From: Ochromonadaceae sp. CCMP2298
Lineage: Eukaryota > Sar > Synurophyceae > Ochromonadales > Ochromonadaceae
Reading direction: 5' to 3'
Assembly (NCBI GenBank): GCA_026770595.1
Contig: MU633650.1
Span: forward strand, 1-32,897
DNA: 32,897 bases
In this document: piece after piece, positions 21,501 through 30,814 of the stretch
How the letters are laid out: every line of letters begins with the position of its first letter
How positions within the stretch are numbered: position 1 is the stretch's first letter
Program-made: the position numbers and the translations under genes
The notes under the pieces: model-generated
The model's input: only the letters and a program-made list of their open reading frames with translations
What the model was told of the DNA's origin: nothing
Database searches by the model: none

Positions 21501-22481
21501 TGCCCCAACGCGGCGGCGGAGGTGGGCGAGAATCGGGACCGCTTCCTGCTGGACGCGCAGCTGGCCTCCTCGCACCCCACGGTCTACGTGCAATTGGGGC
21601 GCCTGGTGGCCATGGCTTGCAGGCACAACATCCTAGTGGCGTTGAGCTTGCCCCGCCTGCTGTGGCGCGCGCTCTCTGGTGAGGCGGTAGACGTGTCAGA
21701 CCTGGAAGCCATCGACTCAGCCACCACAGGCTCACTCAAAGCCATACTCAGCGGCGGGGAGCTGTCGGAGCTCTTGGAGCAGGCGCTGATCTCTGCTGCC
21801 GCGGGGGGCTCCTCCGCCTCCGCGCTAGGCCCCACCGCCACGCGCGCGCTGGTGCAGCAGACGCTCCTATCCGCCGCCTCTACCCCTGCGCCTACCGAAT
21901 CTGCCTCTTCCTCTACTTCCGCCTCCTCCGCAGCGGGGCGCCTTGTGGACCTGGCCCTGCAGCTGAACCTCACGCAGCAGGCGCAGGGGCTGCAGAGCAT
22001 GGTACGCGGACTCAGCAGCGTAGTGCCCGCAGAGCTGCTACCCATGTTCACACCCACAGAATTGGAGGGTATCTTCTGCGGCGAGGCGGAGGTGGACATC
22101 GCCGTGCTGCAACAGGCCACCCTGTACGAGTCCGTTTCCCCCACAGACCCACACGTGCTGCACTTCTGGGAGGCCGTGCAGCTGCTGGACCACGACGAGC
22201 GCTCCCAGCTGATCAACTTCTGCTCCGGCAGATCGCGCCTACCCGCCTCCGCGGCAGACTTCCCCATGAGCTTCAAGCTCACCGGCCCACCGCCCGCCTC
22301 CGAGCGGGACCCCGACGACTACCTACCTGTAGCACGCACGTGCTTCTTTTCTCTGAGTTTGCCCAAGTACTCCTGCGCGGAGGTGTGTCTGCGCAAGCTC
22401 AAGTACGCCATACGTAACACAGAGCTGATGGACGCAGACTTCATCGACCGCAGGGGCGCGGGATGGGAGAACATCCGGTAG
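3534..22481 (+). CDS. Giant multidomain HECT E3 ubiquitin ligase (6,261 aa)
   Basis: Exons 3534-3563, 3629-3706 and 3804-22481; both introns are phase 0 with GTAAGT/GTGAGT donors. Domains by spliced residue: SPRY halves about 254-329 and 564-636 around an acidic insert; LamG-like 718-1005; Mib-Herc2 1358-1440 (RGPNWQYGDQDGG); SPRY 1729-1868; UBA 3151-3197 (MGF loop); SH3-like 3300-3382 and 3410-3478; LamG-like 3944-4315; SPRY 4649-4800; MORN-like 4817-4874; SUMO-like 4988-5063; two more SH3-like units to about 5249; basic helix; SPRY 5329-5480; SANT-like 5681-5756; HECT about 5863-6261. The catalytic Cys6216 (codon 22341-22343) sits in RTCFFSLSLPKYS. The HECT resembles the HERC1/HECTD4 group. 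It should form a thioester with ubiquitin and transfer it to substrates; those are unknown. The ATG at 3534 is the first in frame after upstream sequence lacking ATG. No frame break is seen. Confidence 0.93.
17281..17360 (+). repeat. Lys/Glu low-complexity tract in the HECT gene
   Basis: A purine-only tract of AAG and GAG/GAA codons encodes an alternating K/E run (about 27 residues) that links the domain after the second LamG unit to the third SPRY. It is likely a single charged helix or disordered linker. Similar smaller tracts lie at 12397-12436 (two copies of KDGGED) and at about 13494-13560 (Ala/Glu). Confidence 0.8.
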
Positions 22482-23005
22482 AGCGCATAGCGCATGCCGT
22501 GTTGAGGCACGGTTAAATATAGGCAATATGCAGAATAATCTGCAAAGTGCCGACTAGCACCAGAACGATTCAGGATTCAAGTCACACACCCCGGGATCAA
22601 ATAGTTGAAAATATGGGAGTGACATAATCTCAGTGTACATTGTGTGCAGAAAGTTTAGCTTGTATGATAATTAGAGTTTTCTAGCAGGGAAAACAAAATT
22701 CAGAATTCAATGTGGAAATTGGGTGTTTTGTCTTTTTTACTATCCCACGGTATCTAATTTGGGTTTTTATCACGTTGAGGAAGGGAAAAAAAGGCACGAA
22801 CCCTCTGCTCGCATTGGATCTATTGCTCTCTCTCACTGTAGGAAAGGTTCCTACCACATGTGCAGTCCGAGGACCACTCCCACAGGACCCTTGGGTTAGG
22901 TGTTGACGCCACTGAAGCAGAATTCACTTTAAACTGGCCTGAACGAGCTCCTGCCTCTATCAAGAAACACCAACCCCTCCACGCCTAACGGTTGCAATAG
23001 TTCCC
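22482..23005. other. AT-rich intergenic spacer, HECT 3' to DGAT1 5'
   Basis: This 524-bp spacer is much richer in A/T than the flanking exons and has no credible ORF. A short inverted repeat (CCGTG/CACGG) lies near 22497-22512, just past the HECT stop. No canonical AATAAA was found. It must hold the HECT 3' end and the DGAT1 promoter; no other element is seen. Confidence 0.6.
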
Positions 23006-26000
23006 ATGGCGTCTAATAATGCAGCCAAGGGGGCGGCTGACGCGGAGGAGCGCAGGAGGGTCCGCGAGGTCAAGGAGCTGAAGGCGCAGCTCAGGGGTAT
23101 GGACATCTTGCTGCAGCAAAATGCGGCCCTGGAGAAGGAAGTGGAGCGGATCAACATAGAGCTGGACGAGCTCACCTTAGGCGTGCAGAAGAAGGGCTGC
23201 CTCTACAAGTGGCGCGAGAGGGAAATATTCTTCGCGGCGAAGTGGGGACTGCGGTACTTCGTGCTGCAGGGTAACCGCCTCTCTTACTACACGTCGGAGT
23301 CGGAGAACCGCCCCCGCCGCACCATCGACCTCTCCAACTGCTTCGTGCGCGACGAGGGCACAAAGAAGGGCGGCATCTACAACACATTCAGGTAAGAGAC
23401 ATCTCTATTCCCACTCCTAATTTCCGATGTCACTAATGCCGTCAATATTGTACCTCCAGTGTGTACCTGGGTGCCGACAGCGGCTCTGACGACGGAGAGG
23501 ACGGGCTGCTGCTTTTGCGCGTGTCATCTGAGAGCGCGGCGGAGGCTGCTCTGTGGATCGACATGCTCCAGCAGGGCTGCAGCCTGGACACCCCTGGGGA
23601 GACACCCGACTCCCTCGACGTTATCCGTCCCGTACCGCTGCTGGCCTCCCCACCTGACACTGTGGACGGGTTGGAGCAGGTTCAGGGGGAGCACGGGGAG
23701 CACGGGGAGCAATCGGTGTGGAGGGCAGACGGAGCTGAGTTCGACCCTATCGAGGTGGTGATGGAGCACGTGCCTCTCAAGGAGGACAAGGAGGGTCAGG
23801 GTGAGAAGAAGGAGGGGGAGACTGCGGACTGGGGCCACACGCACATTATACGCAGCACAGGCGACCTCGTCGACATGCTGGACGAGAGTGTGCAGAACAC
23901 TCTAGCACTGCCCTTCTCCATGCTGCAAAGGGTCAAGTCAGCCTCCAAGGTGCTGATGAAGTCCCAGTCCCGGCACAACCTCGCACGCAGGCTGGCCGGG
24001 CTTGCGCCCCACAGCGACAGCACAGCGACCCCTACCTCTGCCTCTGTCTCGTCCTCTGCGCCCCAGACTGCCCACGCTATCGGCCAGGTTAAGGGTAAGC
24101 ACAGCAAGGGCGGATTCAAAGCCTTCCCAGGCTTCAAACCTCTCCACGTGAAGGCGCAGAGCAGCCCGCTCTCACCCGACACAGGCGAGCACAACTTCAG
24201 GGGCTTCTTCAACCTGGGCGTGATCATACTCGTCATATCGCACCTGGAACTGATCATCAACAACTTGACACGCTTCGGCTTCAAGGCCACCTCGCCTATG
24301 CTGATGCTCTCCTGGATGCTCGCAGCCCCCCCTCTGACCGACATAGCGCTGCTCAACCAGTCAGTGCGCCACTCGCCCCGCCTGCAGTTCGCCCTCATCG
24401 CAATCTCGCAGTGGACCCTCTCTGTGGGCGGCTGCTTCCTGCTCGAGTTGTGGGCAGCCTCGAGGCGCTGGCGGGCCCACGAGAGCGTCGTGCTGTGCCT
24501 GAGCGTGCTGCTCAGCGCGGCCACGTTGGTATTCCCGGTCTACTTCGTGTGGACCAACGACGCGCAGCCCTTCTCCAACATGCTGTACCTATTCCAGTCC
24601 GTGATCATCTGGATGAAACTCATCTCATACTCGCACGCAAACAGCGACCTACGTACGGCTGCCCGCAAGAGCAAGCGCCTCGACCTGGACGCCAGTCGCG
24701 CCGGTCGGACCAGTCGCGCCGGCTCTGGCGCCTGCACGCCCCCCGCACCTGCCAGCCGCACCAGCTCGTGCGACAATATGGACAACAACGCCAAGCCTTT
24801 GAACGACGCGATGGCAGTGATGCTGGCAGAATGCCAGGACCTGCAGCCCCCCTTCCTCCTGTACCCCTCCAACCTAACGGCGCGGAACCTTGGCTACTTC
24901 CTGGTGGCGCCCACTTTGTGCTACCAGCTGAACTACCCCCGCTCCAAGAAGATCCGCTGGACCGCCGTGGCATTCATACTCGTGCGTCTGCTCTTCGTGG
25001 GGGGCATCATCCTGTTCTCGTGCGAGCAGTACATCGTACCCACACTGGAGATCTCTCTCGCACCCATGCAGAACTACGACGTGCTGATGATCATCGAGAG
25101 GCTTCTCAAGCTCTCAATCCCCAACACCTATGTCTGGCTGCTAGGTACTTAACCCCCCCTTGAACTTATTCCCCCCACCCCCTCTAAACTGACAATTATC
25201 TAATCTTATCTCCCCCCCTTATCCCTAGGCTTCTATTTCTATTTCCATCTTTGGTTAAATTTGTTGGCCGAATTGACGAGATTCGGAGACCGTCAGTTCT
25301 ACAAGGAGTGGTGGAACGCGCGCACGATAGACGGGTACTGGCGCACCTGGAACATGCCCGTGCACCACTGGATCACGAGACACTTCTGTGAGTATTCGAC
25401 GATTTACGAGCTGATAAGCTGCGTGATGGGCTATGGGCTTTGTATGAGCTGTGTATGCTACTCGTTTATTCCCACTCTGTCTCTTAAGTTCCATTGCATT
25501 TCCCACCCTCCTCTCATGTCTCGTTTCTCATGTCTCATCTCTCCACCCCTCTCCGACCGTACCTGCGCAGACTACCCGCTGCTGCGGATGGGCGCGAACA
25601 AAACCCTGGCCACTCTGCTGGTCTTTACCTTCTCCGCTGCCATGCACGAGCTGGTCATTTCGGTGCCTTTCCGCTACATCGCTTGTCACGCGTTTTTCGG
25701 CATGATGGGACAAGCTCCCATGATCATCATCACAAAATACATTGACCGGTAAGCCGCACATCCGCCGCAAATACGATCTGCTGCACAAGCTCTGCCACAG
25801 TACCGCCCCCACCCATTCGCCCCCCTCCTCTGCCCTCTACCCTCCACTTCCCTTACCGTCACCCACCGATCCTAACCAATTTCCCCCACCCCCACTCCTT
25901 ATCCCCCCACCCCCGCCCTGCTTTCAGGCGATTTGACAACGCTTTTTTGGGGAACGCCATCTTTTGGTTGCTATTCACCATCGTGGGGCAACCCGTGGGC

Positions 26001-26054
26001 ATTATGATGTACTTCTACGACCTCTGGAGGATCTCCCTGCCTTTGCCGCAGTGA
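23006..26054 (+). CDS. DGAT1: Diacylglycerol O-acyltransferase 1 (MBOAT/ACAT family) with N-terminal PH domain
   Basis: Catalyses acyl-CoA plus diacylglycerol to triacylglycerol in the ER membrane. Exons 23006-23391, 23460-25144, 25229-25387, 25571-25748 and 25928-26054 give 844 residues; all four introns are GT-AG and every junction restores DGAT1-conserved sequence. A coiled coil (about 12-55) precedes a PH domain (about 62-168, KKGCLYKW and KWGLRYFVLQGNRLSYY), then a linker of about 200 residues. The MBOAT core starts near 371 with NFRGFFNLGVIIL and includes the YPSNLT...APTLCYQLNYPR motif and active-site His769 in AAMHEL. A second Ser/Arg-rich loop follows the early membrane helices (nt about 24655-24800). 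The PH-DGAT1 fusion is typical of stramenopiles. The ATG at 23006 is first in frame, with C at -3 and G at +4. Confidence 0.95.
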
Positions 26055-26303
26055 GAATGCTGGGCGCTAAGAGCCAGGGTGCAGGGGTGCTAGGGTGCCG
26101 GGCTTAGCGGGTGCAGATGCGTGGTCCCGCTTCCTAGCATCCAGGGACCCAGAGACCCCCCCACACTATGTAGATATCCCCACTGTATTATACGAGATCG
26201 GTGATCAGCTTAGTACTTACATGTGGCCATCAAATTTATCTAAAAGAATGGTAAATAAACACATCACATCGGAGCCCCCAGCTGGCGCATTATCTACACA
26301 GAT
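26055..26303. other. Convergent 3' spacer after DGAT1
   Basis: A 249-bp tail-to-tail spacer. Its left part is G-rich with irregular GGGTGC units (about 26078-26115). Its right part is A/T-rich and carries the AATAAA at 26254-26259. No gene is seen. Confidence 0.6.
26254..26259 (+). terminator. Candidate polyadenylation signal for DGAT1
   Basis: AATAAA lies about 200 nt downstream of the DGAT1 stop codon in an A/T-rich patch, before the 3' end of the convergent gene. Position and sequence fit, but poly(A) signals are weak in many protists. Confidence 0.45.
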
Positions 26304-26885
26304 TTAGCGGAACTCGGGGATTGTGGAGGTCAGCGTCCGCACCCTGTGCCACCTGGGCAGCTTGTCCATGCGACCCGTCATTGGCTGGGGTGCGGCGGCA
26401 GGCCGGAAGTCACAGTGCGCGTTCATTGTGCGCGCCTCCGAGGTCATAGTCGAGGCTCTCTTGAAGTCCTCCAACACCTGCTTGCTGCGCACACGCATGA
26501 GCCGCTTGTCGCTTCCGAGGTCCTCTTTCGTGTTCGACCTTCTCATAATGGTGAGCTGGTTAGTGGTTATCAGCCGCTCCTCTGGCGTTATCTCCTTTAA
26601 ACCGTGGTCGAAAATGAGTGAGTAGGACATGCCTTCCTTATTCTTGGCCTTCAGTTCTTGTGCGGATGGCATGTTCAACAGCATGGGTGGCAGTTCATCC
26701 TGCCGGTCCGCAGGGTTGCGGTAGGAAAAGCTGGAGTTACATTCGTACGTCCCAACCAAGACTCTGTCGGGCATCGCCACGAGGTCTTGTCCTATTGTGT
26801 CCTCCACCCAGTTACCAAGCTTTGCGGTGCTGGAGTAGAGGTTCTTCGCTCCGCAGATGCCATGACCCTGGTTCTTCTTGAACAT
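26304..26885 (-). CDS. Unrecognised conserved-looking protein, possibly axonemal
   Basis: A 193-residue basic protein that I do not firmly recognise. The stretch KNLYSSTAKLGNWVEDTIG near the N-terminus is reminiscent of the 'YSTKVL-GNW-E' motif of CFAP107/C1orf158 microtubule inner proteins, a weak match from memory. The rest holds short charged, Pro- and Arg-containing segments without membrane helices or a signal peptide, as in many small axonemal proteins. The start is uncertain: ATG at 26883-26885 has G at -3. The frame is open to 26981, where an in-frame TAA lies just upstream and no ATG is present. A pyrimidine-rich CCCAG just before the chosen ATG could be a 3' splice site for an unseen upstream exon. 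It is divergent from the Dpy-30 gene. Confidence 0.7.
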   Translation of the reverse strand: MFKKNQGHGICGAKNLYSSTAKLGNWVEDTIGQDLVAMPDRVLVGTYECNSSFSYRNPADRQDELPPMLLNMPSAQELKAKNKEGMSYSLIFDHGLKEITPEERLITTNQLTIMRRSNTKEDLGSDKRLMRVRSKQVLEDFKRASTMTSEARTMNAHCDFRPAAAPQPMTGRMDKLPRWHRVRTLTSTIPEFR

Positions 26886-27338
26886 GACAGACGGTGTCCC
26901 TCTGGGCGCGAGAGAGCGGAAAACGAGCTCCAACTGCTTCAGATCCCTGGGTTTGTCACGGCGCTTGAGTTTATGCCCCACAGCTTAACCTCCAGTCAAA
27001 TGAGCGGCCAACATCATCAGCAGGCGAAAGATCTGAGGCTTGGCCAAGTCGCCGATTCGTTTGGAATGAAACGGTCCTGGAAATTGAACGAGTAATGGCG
27101 TCGTAACACAAAAGACGCAGTATAAACACGCCTAATACGTAACACGTAACCGTCGCACCTTTTCATCTCCTCTCGATTCTTCAGCTGATCATCCCATATC
27201 TCCTCATCTTGCCTTGGAGTTGGTCTGCCGTTGGCATAAATTGAGCGGCTGACTCGGTCTATTGGAAATCATCTCTGTCGAGCTTCCCCCCCTCTTGTAT
27301 TCTCGAAAAGAGCCGCGTCTCTGCTTCAGTCTAACAAG
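26886..27338. promoter_or_regulatory. Divergent promoter region, unknown gene / Dpy-30 protein
   Basis: A 453-bp spacer between two divergent starts. The left third may hold upstream exon sequence of the minus-strand gene. The right part is A/T-richer, with a TATAAAC sequence at 27121-27127, about 210 bp before the plus-strand ATG. No confirmed regulatory motif. Confidence 0.4.
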
Positions 27339-27911
27339 ATGAACAAAGTATCGTTGCTCACCATCGGTAAAAAGCTGTCGGACGGAAACTCCTACTTGCT
27401 GAGCATCTACGACATCGAGCCTTCTGGTGTTATTGTTCATGCGTACGATCAGCAAAAGAGCAAGGAGTTGATTCTTCCGATCTCCGAGGCGGAGGTGAGA
27501 GAGGGCGCTTGAAGTGTTGACCAGTCTGATTTACAGCCGCAACTAATCTCTGTCTCGTTCTTTTTCCCCACCAACAAACAGCTCGCCCACGCTGGGTTCG
27601 CCAGAAACATACTCAGCCTGACATCTCTAATCGAATCAATTGATATCGTGCCGCAAGGGGCTGATTTCGTGCTTCAGTCCTCGAATGAGGACATCAGTAA
27701 TATCAAGAAGCGTGCCACGGGTGCCGAGCTGGAGGCGATGGTGAAGGCTCCCATGCCCAACTGCCCAGAGTCCATCCAGGATGTACTAGTCACAGGACTA
27801 GTAGAGTTATGCAAAGTCAAGCCGGTGGGCGTTGACGCGGTGGAGTGGCTGGGCAACTGGCTGCTCAACAACAACCCCAACAAACCCCTGGTTACCGATC
27901 CGGATGAGTAA
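27339..27911 (+). CDS. Dpy-30-motif protein, likely ciliary/flagellar
   Basis: Exons 27339-27494 and 27582-27911 with an 87-bp phase-0 intron (GTGAGA...ACAG) give 161 residues. The C-terminal segment, residues about 113-153, fits the Dpy-30 motif, an RIIa-like helical dimerisation module: VLVTGLVELCKVKP, then VEWLGNWLLNNNP, where the usual form is 'L-GL-EL---RP-DP-E-LA-YLL-NNP'. The first 100 residues look like a small beta-rich domain that I cannot name. Dpy-30 modules occur in COMPASS methyltransferases and in radial-spoke and other axonemal proteins. The extra N-terminal domain and the neighbouring candidate axonemal gene make a flagellar role more likely than the short COMPASS subunit, but this is inference. 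The ATG is preceded by ACAAG, with A at -3. Confidence 0.88.
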
Positions 27912-27950
27912 TTGTACAATAATAACCGGAATGATTTGTTTAAATATCGG

Positions 27951-28007
27951 ACATTAAACTTTCTTCTCGCAAAACAATGCAACTCCTGTCTCAAGGTCTA
28001 GCTCGTA
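27951..28007 (-). pseudogene. 57-bp fragment of a GNAT acetyltransferase 3' end
   Basis: This segment matches 30223-30279, the last codons and stop of the intact GNAT gene, in the same orientation at 54 of 57 positions (mismatches at 27953, 27969 and 27994). Read on the minus strand it keeps the frame and the TAA stop but changes Pro148 to Leu and Trp157 to Cys. Similarity stops abruptly after 28007, so the rest of the gene is absent. It lies in the convergent spacer between the Dpy-30 and HtrA genes and is best explained as the remnant of a duplication. Confidence 0.85.
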
Positions 28008-28085
28008 TTCTATGTACAAATTTTGTGTGACAGAAGGAAGCACAGTCCGCTTGCAAACTCCTAACGCAGACCAGACAGACCACAG

Positions 28086-29675
28086 CTAGTCCCACTCCCC
28101 GGCGGACGGTTTGATCACGATCATTGATTGCTGTTTTCTCTTCTGCTCTTCCAGGAGCACATGCAGGTCTTGGGGCATGGCCTCTAGGTCGATCCTTCTG
28201 CCCGTCTCCCCCCTAGCCACCTGCACGATACTGCCCTTGCCCGGCCTGCAGTTGTCTAGCGATACGTCAGCGTCGTCAGAGTTGAGCACCGAATGCCCAT
28301 TGACCGAGATGATTATGTCATTTTTCCTCACCCCGCTCGTATCAGCAGGCGAGCCAGGCACCACGCGCAGCACCAGTGCGCCATGCACCTCTGGCAATCT
28401 CTGCGCGTTCGGGTCCTCGTTGTGTATTTTCGCAAAATCCGGTGTGAGAGACACGACCTCCATGCCGAAGTAGGCGTGGGTGGGTTTTTTCCCAGTCTTC
28501 AAGACCTCGTAGATCTGGTTTGCTCGATTGATGGGGATCGAGAAACCAATGGCCTCTGTGTTGGTCCGCACCATGGTGTTGATGCCAACCACCTCCCCCA
28601 GGTCATTCACCAGGGGCCCGCCGCTGTTTCCGGAATTCAAGGCTGCGTCGGTTTGAATGTAACTGCCTGTAGAGAGCGGAGAGCAGAGATCAAGGTGAAG
28701 TGGTATCAGCGGAAGACATATCGCATACGGCATATGAAGTATGTATAGCGTATGACAGATGGCCTGCGCGACTGCACAACGTACCTTTCAAGTGCGGCGC
28801 GCCCACCTCTGCCGCAGATCGCTTGGGACTGGAGACCACCCCCAGGGTGACAGTGAAGTCCAGGCCCACAGGGCAGCCCACAGCGATGACCCAGTCTCCC
28901 GCATGCAGAAGGGAGGAGTCTCCAAACGGGGCTTTGGTCAGTCTGTGGGCGCGAGAACGAGGGAGAAAAGGAAGTGTAGGTCAGCAAGGGACGGAGACGA
29001 GACGGTTGATCACTTATAAAAGAGAAAGCGGGAGGACGAAATCTCTACTGTTAACCTGAAGCTACTCTCCCCTGAGACGTCCGCCTTGATGACAGCTAGG
29101 TCAGTAAATTCATCGCTGGCAACCACGCTCGCCTTGAAGGAGCGGCCGTTGGAGAGCGTGATGGTGACGCGCTTCGCTTGGTCAACCACATGAGCATTGG
29201 TGAGGATGTACCCGTCAACGGAGGCGATGATGCCAGTACCAGATACCTTGACCACGTCGCCTTCCTTGAGGGTGTCGGAGAATATAGACATCAAAGGTGA
29301 GACCTCCCTCTCGCAATCGATCCGCACCACAGATGGACCAACATGTCTGACGGCATTGCGAACGAACTGAAAGCTCCTATCTTGCGAAGCTCCCTGGATT
29401 GTTTTGGACGATTTGCCTCTGCTCGGTAGACGCTTCTCCTTCACAACCGTTGCACCATACCCATCCGCCACCTTTGCGGGGAACCGGAACGGCAAGAGCG
29501 AGGATGTGACCATAGGTGCCGTTACCGCTATCTTTCTTGCTGTTTTGAAGAGCCCACCCGCGCTGTTGCCCACCATATTCTGAATGTTTGTCAGCAACCG
29601 TAATCCCTCCACCGACGAAAGCAGCAACAGTGCGCAGATAGCCGCTCGCCAGGCCATCGGAACGGCCGCTTGCAT
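28086..29675 (-). CDS. HtrA/Deg-type serine protease with PDZ domain and signal sequence
   Basis: ATP-independent serine protease of family S1C. Minus-strand exons 29675-29056, 28942-28785 and 28666-28086 give 452 residues; the introns (113 and 118 bp) are phase 2 and phase 1, GT-AG. The triad is complete: His162 in TNAHVV, Asp192 in TDLAVIK and Ser274 in GNSGGPL. A PDZ domain occupies about residues 340-425 ([20 protein letters not shown]). The N-terminus has a hydrophobic core, [11 protein letters not shown] (11-21), consistent with a signal peptide or the first part of a bipartite organelle signal; it is less like a mitochondrial presequence. The ATG at 29675 is the first in frame; the frame is open upstream only from a TTG. 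It likely acts in protein quality control in an extracytoplasmic or organelle compartment. Confidence 0.93.
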
Positions 29676-30225
29676 TTGCACAGAGAGAAGTAGATGAGAT
29701 CTGACAGACCTCCGTGGCGTCACGTCTGTTCGGAAGGTCAACGCGGGCCGCAAGGCTCATCATGTGCCGGAAGGTTCTTATTGGAGCAAGGGTCCTCCCA
29801 AAAATAGTGGGCCGTCGCCTTTAAAACCCCAGCCATTCGCAAAACCTGGGAACAGTACTACTTACTATCTCTCTTCTGCTGTTTCCTCTCAAAGATTAGA
29901 CACACATCTGCTACTTTTAAAGCAGTAAGCATCCATCCTAAGAATTAAACTGGATGCATAATCTTTTTGGTTAAATGATTGCTTATTCTAGCGGGGATAC
30001 AGAACTACCAGTAGTGTGCGATATAGGGTATCACTATCGGTACAGCTACAAAGCAATTGGCCGTACTAATGCTCATAACTACAAACTTCGAGACTTCCTC
30101 ATCAAGATAGAAGCCCATTCAAACCCCTTCCGGATGTATGGCGACTACGCAGGCACTTACGCGTTGAGCTGCAGTACTGCGATGCAATCTGAGGGCCAAG
30201 ACGTCAGCGACTAGCTTTTCGCACG
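29676..30225. other. Intergenic spacer, HtrA 5' side / GNAT 3' side
   Basis: A 550-bp spacer. It must carry the HtrA promoter and 5' UTR (minus strand) and the GNAT 3' UTR. A TTTAAAA at about 29819-29825 lies about 145 bp upstream of the HtrA ATG and could act as a TATA-like element. A plus-strand ATG-started ORF of 79 codons lies at 29975-30214 with no recognisable features; I do not call it a gene. No repeats or RNA genes seen. Confidence 0.5.
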
Positions 30226-30279
30226 TTAAACTTTCTTCTCCCAAAACAATGCAACTCCTGTCTCAGGGTCTAGCTCGTA
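30223..30279 (-). repeat. Intact-copy partner of the GNAT 3'-end direct repeat
   Basis: This segment covers the last 18 codons, including the stop, of the GNAT gene. It is 94.7% identical (54/57) to 27951-28007 in the same orientation, 2,272 bp apart. The HtrA gene lies between the two copies. Confidence 0.85.
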
Positions 30280-30814
30280 ACTTTGAAAGCCAAACCCAGT
30301 GTATGCCTTCTTCGCTGCATGGTTGCCCTCCAGCACCTCCAGCGTGATCTTGCAGCAGCCGATTGATTTCGCGTACTGCTCCACTGGAGGATATAATTCA
30401 GATAGTGTTGATAGCAAGGGTTAGTTAGTAGGTGCATAACGGAATCCTTATCACATATGTTAATATGTGATACCTATAACATATACCTGCGAAGAGCATC
30501 GCCGTTGCCACGCCCTTACGTCGCATAGTGGGCGTTACGCACAGGTCATGGATGTTGATGAGAGGCTTGCAAGCGAAAGTTGAGAATGCCTCGAAAGTGA
30601 TCGCAAGGCCGGCAGGAACGTCGTCGACCTTCGCCACGAAGACCTTTGCGAACGATCGCTTGCGCAGCTCTGATGGCAGGTTCTGCTTCACATTCTCCTT
30701 CAAGCGCTCTCCACCTCCCATGATATCTGTCGAATACACCTCCAACAGCGCCATCATCACGGAGCACTGTGCCTCATCATTGAGATCAATCGCATCACAA
30801 GTAATCAAGTCCAT
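30226..30814 (-). CDS. GNAT-family N-acetyltransferase
   Basis: Minus-strand exons 30814-30487 and 30383-30226 with a 103-bp phase-1 intron (GTATAT...CCAG) give 161 residues. The GNAT motif A is at 91-107 (LCVTPTMRRKGVATAML), with the R/Q-x-x-G-x-G/A acetyl-CoA phosphate loop as R98-R-K-G-V-A103. Motif B follows as KITLEVLEGNHAAKKAYTGF, then FGFQSYELDPETG. The enzyme should transfer an acetyl group from acetyl-CoA to an amine; the substrate cannot be read from the sequence. The length is that of a single-domain cytosolic GNAT with no targeting signal. The ATG at 30812-30814 is clear. A copy of its last 57 bp lies at 27951-28007. Confidence 0.92.

Noticed and set aside
3804-22481. Pseudogene or bacterial-transfer origin of the giant gene
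   Set aside because: The frame is intact over 18.7 kb, the catalytic cysteine is present, 5' spliceosomal introns exist and all recognised domains are eukaryotic in type.
25388-25570. Plus-strand ORF reading through from DGAT1 exon 3 into exon 4
   Set aside because: The sequence has GTGAGT and GCAG borders and its translation interrupts the conserved DGAT1 sequence (HFYYPLLR after splicing); it is an intron of 183 bp.
28700-29059. Plus-strand ORF (119 codons) across HtrA introns
   Set aside because: Shadow on the opposite strand of an HtrA exon with conserved protease sequence, no ATG-supported domain.
29676-29753. Upstream extension of the HtrA protein
   Set aside because: It would start at TTG; the first ATG in frame (29675) directly precedes a signal-peptide-like sequence.
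29975-30214. Plus-strand 79-codon ORF starting with ATG
   Set aside because: Short, no motif or homology I recognise, lies in the spacer that must serve as the GNAT 3' UTR; kept only as a note.
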